A stretch of 64,000 bases of DNA from JAJDXO01 sp965221855 (GTDB lineage: Bacteria; Pseudomonadota; Alphaproteobacteria; Rhodospirillales; UBA2165), in contig CBDCSV010000009.1 in assembly GCA_965221855.1 (NCBI GenBank), positions 62,001-126,000 of the forward strand. Direction: 5' to 3'. Below are positions 54,818 to 63,884 of the stretch, piece by piece; the stretch's first letter is position 1, and every line of letters begins with the position of its first letter. A program made the position numbers and the translations under genes. Below the pieces are notes generated by a model. It saw only the letters and a list, made by a program, of their open reading frames with translations, was not told the DNA's origin and did not search any database.

Positions 54818-56215
54818 ATGGCTGCGAAGTGGGCGCCGGACAGCTGGCGCGGCAAACCCATCGAACAGGTGCCGGAATACCCGGACGCCAAGGAACTCGC
54901 CGAGGTCGAGGCCCGGCTTGCCGGGTACCCGCCGCTGGTCTTTGCCGGCGAAGCGCGGCGCCTGAAGCGGTCTCTCGCCGACGTTGCGGCGGGAAACGCT
55001 TTTCTGCTCCAGGGCGGCGACTGCGCGGAAAGCTTCGCCGAATTCCATCCCGACAACATCCGCGATATGTTCAAGGTCATCCTGCAGATGGCCGTCGTGC
55101 TGACGTTCGGCGCGGCCCTGCCGGTCGTCAAGGTCGGCCGGCTGGCCGGTCAATTCGCCAAGCCCCGCTCGGCGCCGACGGAAACCATCGACGGCGTCGA
55201 GCTGCCGAGCTACCGGGGCGACATCATCAACGGCATCGAATTCGAGGCCGAGGCCCGGGTGCCCGATCCCAAGCGCATGGAGCAGGCGTACAATCAGGCG
55301 GCTTCGACCCTCAACCTGGTGCGGGCCTTTGCCCAGGGCGGATTCGCCGATCTCCACCGGGTGCATCAGTGGAACATGGGTTTCGTCGCGGACTCGCCGT
55401 CGGGCGAGCGCTACAAGGACGTCGCCAACCGCCTGGACGAGACCCTGGCCTTCATGGCGGCCTGCGGCCTGACCAGCCAGAGCGCGCCGCAGATTTCGGA
55501 GACCGAATTCTTCACCTCGCACGAGGCGCTGCTGCTGCCCTACGAGCAGGCCATGACCCGGGTCGATTCCACCACCGGCGACTGGTACGACACGTCGGCC
55601 CACCTGCTGTGGTGCGGCGAACGGACCCGCCAGTTGGAGAACGCGCAAGTCGAGTTCCTGAAGGGCATCGGCAATCCGGTCGCCTCGAAGGTCGGCCCGG
55701 CCACGGAACCCGACTACCTGATCAGGCTGATCGACATTCTCAACCCGGAAAACGAGCCGGGCCGCCTCACCCTGATCTCGCGGATGGGTGCCGACAAGGT
55801 CGAAGAGGTGCTGCCGGCCCTGGTGCGCCGGGTGAGGGAGGAGGGCCGCCATGTGGTCTGGTCCTGCGATCCCATGCACGCCAACATGGTCAAATCGGCC
55901 AACGGCTACAAGACCCGCCACTTCGACCGCATCCTGCGGGAGGTGGAGGGCTTCTTCGCCGTCCACCGGGCCGAGGGCAGCCACCCGGGCGGCATCCATC
56001 TGGAACTCACCGGCAAGGACGTCACCGAATGCGTCGGCGGCGCCCAGGCGATCACCGAGGCCGATCTCTCGGACCGGTATCACACCCATTGCGATCCGCG
56101 CCTCAACGGAGGTCAGGCCCTGGAACTTGCCTTCCTGATCGCCGAACGGCTGAAGGAGGAACGCTCCAACGGCCATATGAACGGTGTCGACAAGGCGGTG
56201 GCCGCAACCATCTGA
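54818..56215 (+). CDS. 3-deoxy-7-phosphoheptulonate synthase, class II (AroA-II)
   Basis: 465 residues. Class II DAHP synthase motifs: FLLQGGDCAESFAEF with the metal-binding Cys, VKVGRLAGQFAKPRS, YRGDIINGIEFE, ADLHRVHQWNMGFV, DPMHANMVKSANGYKTRHF and THCDPRLNGGQALELAF. Condenses phosphoenolpyruvate and erythrose-4-phosphate, the first shikimate step. Length is as in plant/mycobacterial class II enzymes. Followed by a strong terminator. Confidence 0.95.
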   Translation: MAAKWAPDSWRGKPIEQVPEYPDAKELAEVEARLAGYPPLVFAGEARRLKRSLADVAAGNAFLLQGGDCAESFAEFHPDNIRDMFKVILQMAVVLTFGAALPVVKVGRLAGQFAKPRSAPTETIDGVELPSYRGDIINGIEFEAEARVPDPKRMEQAYNQAASTLNLVRAFAQGGFADLHRVHQWNMGFVADSPSGERYKDVANRLDETLAFMAACGLTSQSAPQISETEFFTSHEALLLPYEQAMTRVDSTTGDWYDTSAHLLWCGERTRQLENAQVEFLKGIGNPVASKVGPATEPDYLIRLIDILNPENEPGRLTLISRMGADKVEEVLPALVRRVREEGRHVVWSCDPMHANMVKSANGYKTRHFDRILREVEGFFAVHRAEGSHPGGIHLELTGKDVTECVGGAQAITEADLSDRYHTHCDPRLNGGQALELAFLIAERLKEERSNGHMNGVDKAVAATI

Positions 56216-56242
56216 ATCGGGTCAAATCCCCGTGAAATCGCG

Positions 56243-56272
56243 AAACGGCGGGTCCCGCGGCCCGCCGTTTTC
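56243..56272 (+). terminator. Rho-independent terminator after the DAHP synthase gene
   Basis: A perfect 10-bp inverted repeat, AAACGGCGGG (56243-56252) and CCCGCCGTTT (56261-56270), with an eight-base loop and ending in Ts. It stops only about five bases before the next open frame. Confidence 0.8.
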
Positions 56273-56275
56273 GGT

Positions 56276-57220
56276 ATGGTGCCGGGCATGAAAGGAAACC
56301 ATCCGGCCCTGTCGCGCCGCGGCTTCCTGACCGGCGCCGCCGCGGGCGCGGGATTGCTTGCGGGCGGCGTTCCCTTGACGGCCAAAGCCGCCCCGGCGCT
56401 CGCCAAGGTGATCCCGTCGACGGGCGAGCGCATTCCCGCCATGGGCATGGGGTCCTACCTGACGTTCAGCGTCGGACGCGACGCGAAGGCGCGGGCCCAG
56501 CGGGTGCGGGTGCTGCAGACCTTCATCGATGCCGGCGGCGGGTTGCTGGATTCATCGCCCATGTACGGCGCCTCCGAAGAGGTGATCGGCTATTGCCTGA
56601 AGCGGGTGCAAAACCCGGAGAAGGTGTTTTCAGCCACCAAGGTGTGGACGCCGTTCACCGGCCGTGGCGTCAAGCAGATGGAAAATTCCGAGCGGCTGTG
56701 GGGCGAGGACCGGTTCGATCTCTTCCAGGTGCACAATCTCCTGAATTGGGAGGCCCACCTCGCCGAGCTTCAACGGCGAAAGGAGCAAGGCAAAATCCGC
56801 TATGTGGGGATCACCACGTCCCACGGCCGGAGCCACCGGGAGTTCGAACGGGTGATGAGGTCGGAACGGCTCGACTTCGTGCAGCTTACCTACAATCCCC
56901 TCGATCTGGAGGTGGAGGACCGGCTGTTGCCGCTGGCCGCCGACAAGGGCATCGCCGTGATCGTCAACCGCCCGTTCCGCCGGGGAGGCTTGATCGATCG
57001 TCTGGAGGGCGAACCGCTTCCCGGCTTTGCCGCCGAGTTGGGCGCCCGGACCTGGGCGCAATTACTACTGAAGTTCGTGATTTCCCACCCGGCGGTCACG
57101 GTGGCCATTCCCGCCACCCGCCGGCCCGACCACGCGGCGGAAAACATGGACGCCGCCACCGGTCCCATGCCCGACGCGAACTTGCGCGCCCGCATCATCA
57201 AGGCGGTGGAGGCGGTTTAA
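56276..57220 (+). CDS. Tat-exported aldo/keto reductase
   Basis: 314 residues. A twin-arginine signal (LSRRGFLTGAAAGAGLLAGG) precedes an aldo/keto reductase barrel with Asp and Tyr in LLDSSPMYGASEEV, Lys in FSATKVWTP and His in LFQVHNLLNW. Folded cofactor-loaded export by Tat fits an NADP-binding enzyme. ATG at 56276 or 56288 could be used; both keep the signal. It is the first gene after the terminator and converges on the glyoxalase gene. Confidence 0.85.
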   Translation: MVPGMKGNHPALSRRGFLTGAAAGAGLLAGGVPLTAKAAPALAKVIPSTGERIPAMGMGSYLTFSVGRDAKARAQRVRVLQTFIDAGGGLLDSSPMYGASEEVIGYCLKRVQNPEKVFSATKVWTPFTGRGVKQMENSERLWGEDRFDLFQVHNLLNWEAHLAELQRRKEQGKIRYVGITTSHGRSHREFERVMRSERLDFVQLTYNPLDLEVEDRLLPLAADKGIAVIVNRPFRRGGLIDRLEGEPLPGFAAELGARTWAQLLLKFVISHPAVTVAIPATRRPDHAAENMDAATGPMPDANLRARIIKAVEAV

Positions 57221-57242
57221 GCGGTGTAAGGCGCCTCGCCCC

Positions 57243-57662
57243 CTACCAGTGGCCGGTATTCTCCATCGATTTCCACGGCTCGGCGGGTTCGAGCGCATCG
57301 CCCTTTTGCAGCAGTTCGACGGAGATGTTCTCCGGTGAGCGGATGAAGGCCATCTTGCCTTCCCGGGGCGGGCGGTTGATGGTCACGCCCGCATCCATCA
57401 GCTTCCGGCAGGTCTCGTGGATGTCGTCGACGGCGTAGGCCACGTGACCGAAATTCCGGCCTTCCGGATACTCGTCCGGGTCCCAGTTGTAGATGAGCTC
57501 CAGCTGCGCCTCTTCGTCCCCCGGCGCGGCGAGAAAGATCAGGGTGAACCGCCCGGCTTCGGACTCCCGGCGGCGCAGTTCCACCAGTCCCAGCTTGTTG
57601 CACCAGAAATCGAGGGACTCGTCCACATCCGAAATGCGGATCATGGTATGGAGGTATTTCAT
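57243..57662 (-). CDS. gloA: Glyoxalase I-like protein (lactoylglutathione lyase family)
   Basis: 139 residues of the VOC fold. Metal ligands fit His in KYLHTMIRI, Glu in AQLELIYNWD, His in NFGHVAYAVDD and Glu in NISVELLQKG, the glyoxalase I pattern. Should convert the methylglyoxal-glutathione adduct to lactoylglutathione. ATG at 57662 begins the fold and has an AGAGAAG ribosome site. It lies 14 bases after the molybdopterin hydroxylase gene, same strand. Confidence 0.85.
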   Translation of the reverse strand: MKYLHTMIRISDVDESLDFWCNKLGLVELRRRESEAGRFTLIFLAAPGDEEAQLELIYNWDPDEYPEGRNFGHVAYAVDDIHETCRKLMDAGVTINRPPREGKMAFIRSPENISVELLQKGDALEPAEPWKSMENTGHW

Positions 57663-57676
57663 GTCTTCTCTCCCGT

Positions 57677-60031
57677 TTATTCGGCGGCCTGCGCCGCTCG
57701 AGCGTCCTGAATGGCGCGCCATACCTTCTCGGGCGTCGCCGGCATTTCCAGGTGCCGGATGCCGAGAGGCTGGAGCGCGTGGTTGACCGCGTTCATCACC
57801 GCCGGCAGCGCGCCGGTGGTCCCGGCCTCGCCGGCGCCCTTGATGCCCAGCAGATTGGTCTTGGCGGGCACCGGATTGTTGCCGATTTCGAAGGCGCAGA
57901 AATCGTCGGCCCGCGGCATGGCGTAATCGAGGAAGGAACCGGACAGCATCTGACCGCTTTCCCCGTCATAGGCGACGTTTTCCAGCAGCGCCTGGCCCGC
58001 CCCCTGAACGATCCCTCCATGGACCTGGCCTTCGAGGGTGAGGGCGTTGACCACCGTGCCGACGTCGTCCACGGCCACGTAGCGGACGATTTCGGTGCGT
58101 CCCGTATCCGGGTCGATCTCCACCTCGCAGATGTGACAGCCGTTGGGGAAGCTGGAGGCTTCGGAGGTGTAGGTGGCGCGCTCGTAGAGGCCGGTCTCCA
58201 CACCGGGCGGCACGGCCATGGCGTTGAACGAAGCGCGGGCCACATCCTGGATGTGGGCCTGCTTGTCGGTGCCGGCGACGGTGAAGTTCCCGTTCTCGAA
58301 TTCGATGTCGGCCTCCGCCGCCTCCAGCATGTGGGCGGCGATTTTCCGTCCCTTTTCGATCACCTTGTCGGCGGCCATGCGCATGGCGCCGCCGCCGGCG
58401 ACCGCCGAGCGGGACCCGATGGTGCCGATGCCGAAGGTCACCTTGTCGGTGTCGTCATCGACCACCCGGACATCGTCGCTGTCGATGCCCAGCATGTCCG
58501 AGAGAAAAATCTTGTACATGGTATCGTGGCCTTGGCCGTTGGACTTGGTCCCGGCCAAAACCGTGACCGTCCCGCCCGCATCGAACCGGATCTCCGCCTG
58601 TTCGGGCCTGGGGCTGGCGGCGCTCTCGATCATGTGGATGACGCTGTAGCCCCGGAGCCTGCCGCGGGCCTCGGCTTCCCGGCGGCGGGCCTCGAAGCCG
58701 GCGGTGTCCGCCATCTCCAGGGCCATGTCCTGGTTTTTTTCGAACTCGCCGGAATCGTATTTGAACACCAGGCCGGTCTGGAACGGCATGGCGTCCGCCG
58801 GGATGAGGTTGCGCCGGCGCAGCTCGCCCTTGTCGATTCCGGTCTCCCCGGCGGCGATATCGATGAGGCGCTCGAGGACGTAGGACGCCTCCGGCCGGCC
58901 CGCGCCGCGATAGGGGCCGGTCGGATGGGTGTTGGTGTAAACCGAGGTCACTTCCACGTGGATCGCCGGGGTGGTGTAGACGCCCGCCAGTCCGCCGAGG
59001 TTGAGGAAGGTCGGCACCATGGCCGCGCCCGAGGTGAGGTAGGCGCCGAGATTGCAGCGGCTCTTGAAGCGAAGCGCGAGAAAGTTGCCCGCGTCGTCGA
59101 GCGCCAGCTCCGCGTCCCACACCTGGTCCCGGGCGTGGTCATCGGAAATAAAGCCTTCCGAGCGCTCGCACACCCACTTGACCCGGCGGCCGAGCACCTT
59201 GGCGGCAAGCAGGCAAAGCCGGTTTTCGGGGAAGTGGGTGTCCTTCAAGCCGAACGCGCCGCCGATATCCCGCGACACCACCCGGACGCGGGTTTCCGGC
59301 ACCTTGAAAATTTCGCGGGCGAGGGCGCTGCGCGACGCGTGGGGCGACTGCGTGTCGCAATACATGGTGTAGCGTTCCTCCCGCGCATCGTACTCGCCGA
59401 CGCAGCCTCGGGTTTCCATGGCGTTGGTCGAGATGCGGTTGATGACGAAGCGTTGGCGGGTGACGTGGGCCGCGCCGTCGAACGCCGTATCCACCGCCTC
59501 TTTGTCGCCGAGATCGAAGACGTTGGAAATGTTGCCGGGATAGTCCTCCCAGAGTTGCGGGGCGTTCCCATCGGTGGCGATGGCCGTCTCGGTGACCGAG
59601 GGCAGGGGGTCGTATCCCACCTCGACCAGCTCCGCCGCATCCTTTGCCTGGGCCAGCGTTTCGGCGACCACGAACGCCACCGGATCGCCGATCACCCGGG
59701 CATTGCCGCCGGCGGGAATCAGGCCGGGATGGGACGCCCAATAGACGTCGGATCCGTCCTTCGGCCGTTTGCGGGGCGGAAAGTGGGGCTTGGTGACACC
59801 GAGCCCGGCCGCCTCGATGTCCCGGTGGGTGAAGACCTTCAGCACCCCCGGCGCGGCTTCGGCGACGGAGGTGTCGAGGGAGGCAACCTTGGCGTGGGCA
59901 TGGGGAGAGCGGACCGAATAGCCCCAGGCCATGTCCGGAAAGCTGACGTCGCTGACATATTGACCCCGGCCGGTCAGCAGCCTCGGGTCCTCGGTGCGGA
60001 GCACCGATTGGCCCATTCCGAACTGGCCCAT
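57677..60031 (-). CDS. Xanthine-dehydrogenase/CO-dehydrogenase family molybdopterin-binding large subunit
   Basis: 784 residues. Starts MGQFGMGQSVLRTEDPRLLTG, as in CoxL-type subunits; molybdopterin-binding SRDIGGAFGLKDTHF, active-site loop PYRGAGRPEASY (the YRGAGR form, not the AYXCSFR of true CO dehydrogenase), and the catalytic Glu in GIKGAGEAGTTGALP. Hydroxylates an aldehyde or aromatic heterocycle. The 2Fe-2S and FAD subunits normally encoded beside it are absent here. Start 60031 follows an AAGGA ribosome site; the longer frame adds non-homologous residues. Confidence 0.9.
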   Translation of the reverse strand: MGQFGMGQSVLRTEDPRLLTGRGQYVSDVSFPDMAWGYSVRSPHAHAKVASLDTSVAEAAPGVLKVFTHRDIEAAGLGVTKPHFPPRKRPKDGSDVYWASHPGLIPAGGNARVIGDPVAFVVAETLAQAKDAAELVEVGYDPLPSVTETAIATDGNAPQLWEDYPGNISNVFDLGDKEAVDTAFDGAAHVTRQRFVINRISTNAMETRGCVGEYDAREERYTMYCDTQSPHASRSALAREIFKVPETRVRVVSRDIGGAFGLKDTHFPENRLCLLAAKVLGRRVKWVCERSEGFISDDHARDQVWDAELALDDAGNFLALRFKSRCNLGAYLTSGAAMVPTFLNLGGLAGVYTTPAIHVEVTSVYTNTHPTGPYRGAGRPEASYVLERLIDIAAGETGIDKGELRRRNLIPADAMPFQTGLVFKYDSGEFEKNQDMALEMADTAGFEARRREAEARGRLRGYSVIHMIESAASPRPEQAEIRFDAGGTVTVLAGTKSNGQGHDTMYKIFLSDMLGIDSDDVRVVDDDTDKVTFGIGTIGSRSAVAGGGAMRMAADKVIEKGRKIAAHMLEAAEADIEFENGNFTVAGTDKQAHIQDVARASFNAMAVPPGVETGLYERATYTSEASSFPNGCHICEVEIDPDTGRTEIVRYVAVDDVGTVVNALTLEGQVHGGIVQGAGQALLENVAYDGESGQMLSGSFLDYAMPRADDFCAFEIGNNPVPAKTNLLGIKGAGEAGTTGALPAVMNAVNHALQPLGIRHLEMPATPEKVWRAIQDARAAQAAE

Positions 60032-60184
60032 CTGTTCCTTCCCTTGGTGAAATTCGCCTGGATTCGAGCCGTATCTTGCAGAATGATTCCCACCCTTGCA
60101 ATCGGCCGGGCTTGCCCGGGCGGCGGGTCCGGCTAACATGTCCGGCAGACGATCGGTGGTTAACGAATATCCGGGGAGGTCGAA

Positions 60185-61237
60185 ATGTCAGCACATTCAC
60201 ACGGCATCGTGCACCTGGTGGGCTCGATCCCGCTGGATAATGCGGAGAACGTCTTTCGCACCGTCGCCGGTGCGGTGCCTGACCATCTCGCCCGCCTGCC
60301 CGACGGTGAAACCGGTGAGCGGATCGGCTGGATTCGCTTCATGCAGGAAATGCTCGCCAACCATCCGGACATGGAGGAGGACCCCGACACGCCGCCGCTC
60401 AAGTGGACCCAATGGGACGGCGTGCTGCTCAGGGAGATTCCTCAATATCGATTCAAGCCCGGGACCGATCTCTCGGAGGTGACGTTCAATACGCCCTACG
60501 GCGACGAGGCCATCGCGTCGTTCGAGTTGTTCGGCAGGCTGCAGGACGACGGCGTCATTCCGTCCGGGACCAAGTTTCAGGTTTCCATCCCGACGCCCCT
60601 GGCGCCCGGCTACAACTACGTCGCCCCCGGCGCCCAGGACGATTTCATCGAGGTTTACACCAGGCATGTCGTGGAAACCGTCGAACGCATCTCAGCCGCG
60701 CTCCCCAACGACCGCATCGCCTTCCAATGGGACGTCTGTCAGGAAGTGCTCATGTGGGAAGGCTACTACGATGCCCAGCCGGCCGACTACAAGGAAGAGA
60801 TATTCCGGGTGCTGGGCGAGGTCGGCGATGCCGTGCCCGAACCGGCCGAGCTCGGCTACCATCTCTGCTATGGCAGCCCCCGGGACGAGCACATCGTGCA
60901 GCCCCGGGACTCGGCCAACATGGTCGAGATGACCAACGGCATCGTTGCCTCGATCAACCGCGCCGTGCAGTTCATTCACCTGCCGGTGCCCAAGGACCGC
61001 TCGGACGACGGCTATTTCGCGGCGCTCGCGGAACTGAAGCTGCCCGCGGGTTGCGATCTCTATCTCGGCCTGATCCATCACGACGACGAGGCGGGGGATG
61101 CGGCGCGTCTCGCGGCCGCGCAAAAAGTCGTCAAAGTGGATGGCGTGTCGTCGGAATGCGGCTGGGGCCGCGGTGATCCGGAACGGGTGCCGGGCCTGTT
61201 GGAGTCGCACCGCAAGGCGGCGGCCACGCTGGGGTAG
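60185..61237 (+). CDS. MetE/UROD-superfamily-like protein of unknown function
   Basis: 350 residues. It begins HLVGSIPLDNAENVFRTV and LPDGETGERIGWIRFM, and later has FQWDVCQEVLMW, LGYHLCYGSPRDEH and SSECGWGRGDPERVPGLLES. The His-x-Cys in GYHLCYG and the late Cys in SECGWG are placed like zinc ligands in the cobalamin-independent methionine synthase catalytic domain, so a related barrel with a zinc site is plausible. I know no defined function. Single gene between divergent/convergent neighbours. Confidence 0.65.
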   Translation: MSAHSHGIVHLVGSIPLDNAENVFRTVAGAVPDHLARLPDGETGERIGWIRFMQEMLANHPDMEEDPDTPPLKWTQWDGVLLREIPQYRFKPGTDLSEVTFNTPYGDEAIASFELFGRLQDDGVIPSGTKFQVSIPTPLAPGYNYVAPGAQDDFIEVYTRHVVETVERISAALPNDRIAFQWDVCQEVLMWEGYYDAQPADYKEEIFRVLGEVGDAVPEPAELGYHLCYGSPRDEHIVQPRDSANMVEMTNGIVASINRAVQFIHLPVPKDRSDDGYFAALAELKLPAGCDLYLGLIHHDDEAGDAARLAAAQKVVKVDGVSSECGWGRGDPERVPGLLESHRKAAATLG

Positions 61238-61340
61238 AATTCCTAGGCCTCCCGGGCGCCCGCCATGTCTCGAAGGTAACTATTCAACCGGTTTGTTTCC
61301 GGGAGTTCCGCCGGGCATGGCTGCCATGATCAGGGGTGCG

Positions 61341-61369
61341 TTGACACGCTAAAGGCCCATCTCTACATG
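61341..61369 (+). promoter_or_regulatory. Sigma70-type promoter before nadE
   Basis: TTGACA (61341-61346), a 17-base spacer and TACATG (61364-61369). The -10 match is weak but the -35 is perfect. It overlaps an upstream in-frame ATG at 61367, which supports the later ATG at 61424 as the real nadE start. Confidence 0.45.
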
Positions 61370-61423
61370 TTACGCCCCGCCGAAGGGCGGTACGGATCCG
61401 GCAATCTCGACGATGCAACCCGT

Positions 61424-63094
61424 ATGACCGATCGACTTTCCATCGCCATGGGCCAGATCAATCCGATCGTCGGCGCGGTCGACGACAATCTGGACCTGAT
61501 CCGCCAAGCCCGCGCCGACGCGGCCTCGGGCGGCGCCGACTTGCTGGTCACCGGTGAGCTCGCGGTTTCCGGTTATCCGCCGGAGGATCTGGTCCGGAAA
61601 CCCGCCTTGGTCGACCGGATCGAGGCGGGGGTAAAGGCCTTGGCCGCCGGGACGGCGGATGGCGGGCCTGCGCTCTTGATTGGTGCGCCGTGGCGGGACG
61701 GCGATAAACTCCACAACGCGGCATTGCTGCTGGATGGCGGCGGGATCGCCACCAGCCGCTATAAGCACTTGCTGCCCACGTACGGGGTGTTCGACGAGGA
61801 CCGGGTATTCGATGCCGGCCCCATGCCGGGTCCCATCGCGTTCCGGGATGTCCGGCTCGGCGTCATGGTGTGCGAGGACATGTGGGAGGCCGACGTCACC
61901 GAGACCCTGGAAGAGTCGGGGGCCGAAATTCTCGTCGTCATCAACGGCTCCCCCTTCGAGGTCGACAAGGCGGACCAGCGGCTCAACCTGGCGGTCGCCC
62001 GGGTGACCGAGAGCGGCCTGCCGCTGCTGTATGTCAATCAGGTGGGCGGCCAGGACGAGCTGGTTTTCGACGGGGCCTCGTTCGTGCTTGGCGCCGACCG
62101 GGGTCTCAGATGCCAAGCGGACTCGTGGGTCGAGCAGACGGTGCTCACCGAATGGACGCGGGGCGCGGATGGCTGGGAATGCGCGCCGGGCGCGATGGCC
62201 GCACCGGCGAACGGTGAAGCGCCCATCGAAAACATCTACCGGGCGATGACCCTGGGATTGCGGGACTACGTCAACAAGAACCGGTTTCCGGGGGTCATCC
62301 TCGGGTTGTCGGGCGGCATCGATTCCGCCTTGTCGGCGGCCGTGGCGGTGGATGCCCTTGGGCCCGAGCGGGTCCACTGCGTGATGATGCCGTCGCCCTA
62401 TACCTCGAACGAGAGCCTCGAGGACGCGGCCGAGTGCGCGAACCTGCTGGGGCTGCGCTACGACAATGTTGAAATTGATTCCGCCATGGATGCCTTCGGC
62501 GACATGCTGAGCGGAATTTTCGAGGATACGGAACCGGACGCCACCGAAGAAAATATTCAGGCGCGTTCGCGCGGCCTGATCGTCATGGCGATCTCCAACA
62601 AATTCGGCTACATGGCGCTGACCACCGGCAACAAGTCGGAGATGTCGGTGGGCTACGCCACCCTGTACGGCGACATGTGCGGCGGCTATTCGGTGCTGAA
62701 GGACGTCTACAAGACCACCGTCTACCGGCTCTCCAACTGGCGCAATCAGCACCATCCGGCGGGCGCCCTGGGCCCGGCGGGCCGGGTGATCCCCGAGCGC
62801 ATCATCACCAAGGTGCCGTCCGCCGAACTGAAGCCCGGCCAGACCGACCAGGACACCCTGCCGCCCTACGACGTGCTCGACGATATTCTCGAGTGCTTGA
62901 TCGAGGGTGAGCGGGCAGTGGACGAAATCGTCGCCCGCGGCCATGACCCGGAGACCGTCCGGCGGGTGTGGCAGATGCTCGACCGTGCGGAGTACAAGCG
63001 CCGCCAGGCGCCGCCCGGCGTCAAGATCACGTCGCGCGCATTCGGCCGCGATCGCCGCTATCCCATTACCAACGGCTTTACCGGATTGGTCTAA
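61424..63094 (+). CDS. nadE: Glutamine-dependent NAD+ synthetase
   Basis: 556 residues in two domains. N-terminal nitrilase-like glutaminase with Glu in VTGELAVSGYPPEDL, Lys in SRYKHLLPTYGVFDEDR and Cys in GVMVCEDMWEADV; C-terminal synthetase with P-loop GLSGGIDSALSAAVAV and LTTGNKSEMSVGYATLYGDM. Amidates nicotinate adenine dinucleotide to NAD using glutamine. Its stop overlaps the converging arfA-like gene by four bases. Confidence 0.94.
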   Translation: MTDRLSIAMGQINPIVGAVDDNLDLIRQARADAASGGADLLVTGELAVSGYPPEDLVRKPALVDRIEAGVKALAAGTADGGPALLIGAPWRDGDKLHNAALLLDGGGIATSRYKHLLPTYGVFDEDRVFDAGPMPGPIAFRDVRLGVMVCEDMWEADVTETLEESGAEILVVINGSPFEVDKADQRLNLAVARVTESGLPLLYVNQVGGQDELVFDGASFVLGADRGLRCQADSWVEQTVLTEWTRGADGWECAPGAMAAPANGEAPIENIYRAMTLGLRDYVNKNRFPGVILGLSGGIDSALSAAVAVDALGPERVHCVMMPSPYTSNESLEDAAECANLLGLRYDNVEIDSAMDAFGDMLSGIFEDTEPDATEENIQARSRGLIVMAISNKFGYMALTTGNKSEMSVGYATLYGDMCGGYSVLKDVYKTTVYRLSNWRNQHHPAGALGPAGRVIPERIITKVPSAELKPGQTDQDTLPPYDVLDDILECLIEGERAVDEIVARGHDPETVRRVWQMLDRAEYKRRQAPPGVKITSRAFGRDRRYPITNGFTGLV

Positions 63095-63249
63095 CCGCCG
63101 TTCCCGGCCGGGCCGTGTTTCGGTTTCCGCCGGTAGGAGCCCTTGCCCCGCTTGGCTTTCACGCGCTTCATCTTGAACAGGGGTGAACGCAGGCTGGCGG
63201 CAATGGCGTTGCGGCGGCCGGGCTTTCTCTGCCTGCGCCGCCCGGACAT
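63091..63249 (-). CDS. arfA: ArfA-like alternative ribosome-rescue factor, 52 residues
   Basis: A small gene easily missed. The product is basic: MSGRRRQRKPGRRNAIAASL, then SPLFKMKRVKAKRGKGSYRR and KPKHGPAGNGG. It aligns with E. coli ArfA over NAIEALLHDPLF...KKGKGSYMRKGKH, including the NAI, PLF and KGKGSY-RK-KH positions. ArfA enters stalled ribosomes with no stop codon and recruits release factor 2. Here it follows hisI by three bases, so it is probably co-transcribed, and it has its own stop, unlike the E. coli gene whose mRNA is cut before the stop. It overlaps nadE by four bases at the 3' end. Confidence 0.75.
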   Translation of the reverse strand: MSGRRRQRKPGRRNAIAASLRSPLFKMKRVKAKRGKGSYRRKPKHGPAGNGG

Positions 63250-63252
63250 GGC

Positions 63253-63738
63253 CTAGAGTTTGGTCGGGTTGGGGGCGTCGCCGTAGACGTCTTCGGGGTC
63301 GAAGACCTTTTCGGTCTCTTCGTACTTCAAGGTCAGCGGTCCTTCGGCGCTGCCCGTCGGCACCGAGCGGTAGAAGCACGACCGGTAGCCCACGTGGCAC
63401 GACGCACCGCTGCCGTCCACATTGACCCGGAGCCACACGGCGTCCTGGTCGTCGTCGATGCGCATTTCGGCGACCCGCTGGGTGAGTCCCGAGGTCGCGC
63501 CCTTGTGCCAGAGGGTTCGGCGGGAGCGGGACCAGTAGTGGGCCTCGCCGGTTTCGATGGTCCTGGCCAGCGCCTCGGCATTCATATAGCCGTGCATCAG
63601 CAATTCGCCGGTCTCGAAGTCGGTGGTGACCACCGGGATCAGCCCCTGGTCATCGAACTTGGGCGCGAGCTCATGGCCTTCCTCCACCTGTTCGATGGAG
63701 GTGCGGGCCTGAAAGAGATCCTTGTCGTCAGCGCTCAC
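63253..63738 (-). CDS. hisI: Phosphoribosyl-AMP cyclohydrolase
   Basis: 161 residues. Motifs GYMNAEALARTIETGEAHYW and SRRTLWHKGATSG, the metal site region DDDQDAVWLRVNVDG and the zinc Cys motif GASCHVGYRSCFYR define HisI. Opens the ring of phosphoribosyl-AMP in histidine synthesis. It is the single-domain form without HisE. arfA follows after three bases. Confidence 0.94.
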   Translation of the reverse strand: MSADDKDLFQARTSIEQVEEGHELAPKFDDQGLIPVVTTDFETGELLMHGYMNAEALARTIETGEAHYWSRSRRTLWHKGATSGLTQRVAEMRIDDDQDAVWLRVNVDGSGASCHVGYRSCFYRSVPTGSAEGPLTLKYEETEKVFDPEDVYGDAPNPTKL

Positions 63739-63835
63739 GGCGGCGATTCCTTGAATTCGGGCGCCTTATATATCCGCGCCGGCTCGGACGGGCAAGGGGC
63801 CCGCGCCCACATGTCATTTTCTTCCCGGAGCCACT

Positions 63836-63844
63836 TGCTATAGT
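63836..63844 (+). promoter_or_regulatory. Extended -10 promoter element before the FAH-family gene
   Basis: TGCTATAGT contains a TG-N-TATAGT extended -10, 41 bases before the ATG at 63885, in the 146-base divergent gap to hisI. No good -35 is seen. Confidence 0.35.
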
Positions 63845-63884
63845 CCCGGCACCGAACATTTCTTGACAGGGGAGAGATCCTGAC

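Noticed and set aside
57752..60136. A 794-codon plus-strand frame opposite the molybdopterin hydroxylase gene
   Set aside because: Translation is His/Gly/Arg/Asp-rich with no domain; the minus-strand gene has full family motifs.
61370..63436. A 688-codon minus-strand frame opposite nadE
   Set aside because: Antisense shadow of nadE; it also conflicts with the convincing small arfA-like gene and hisI.
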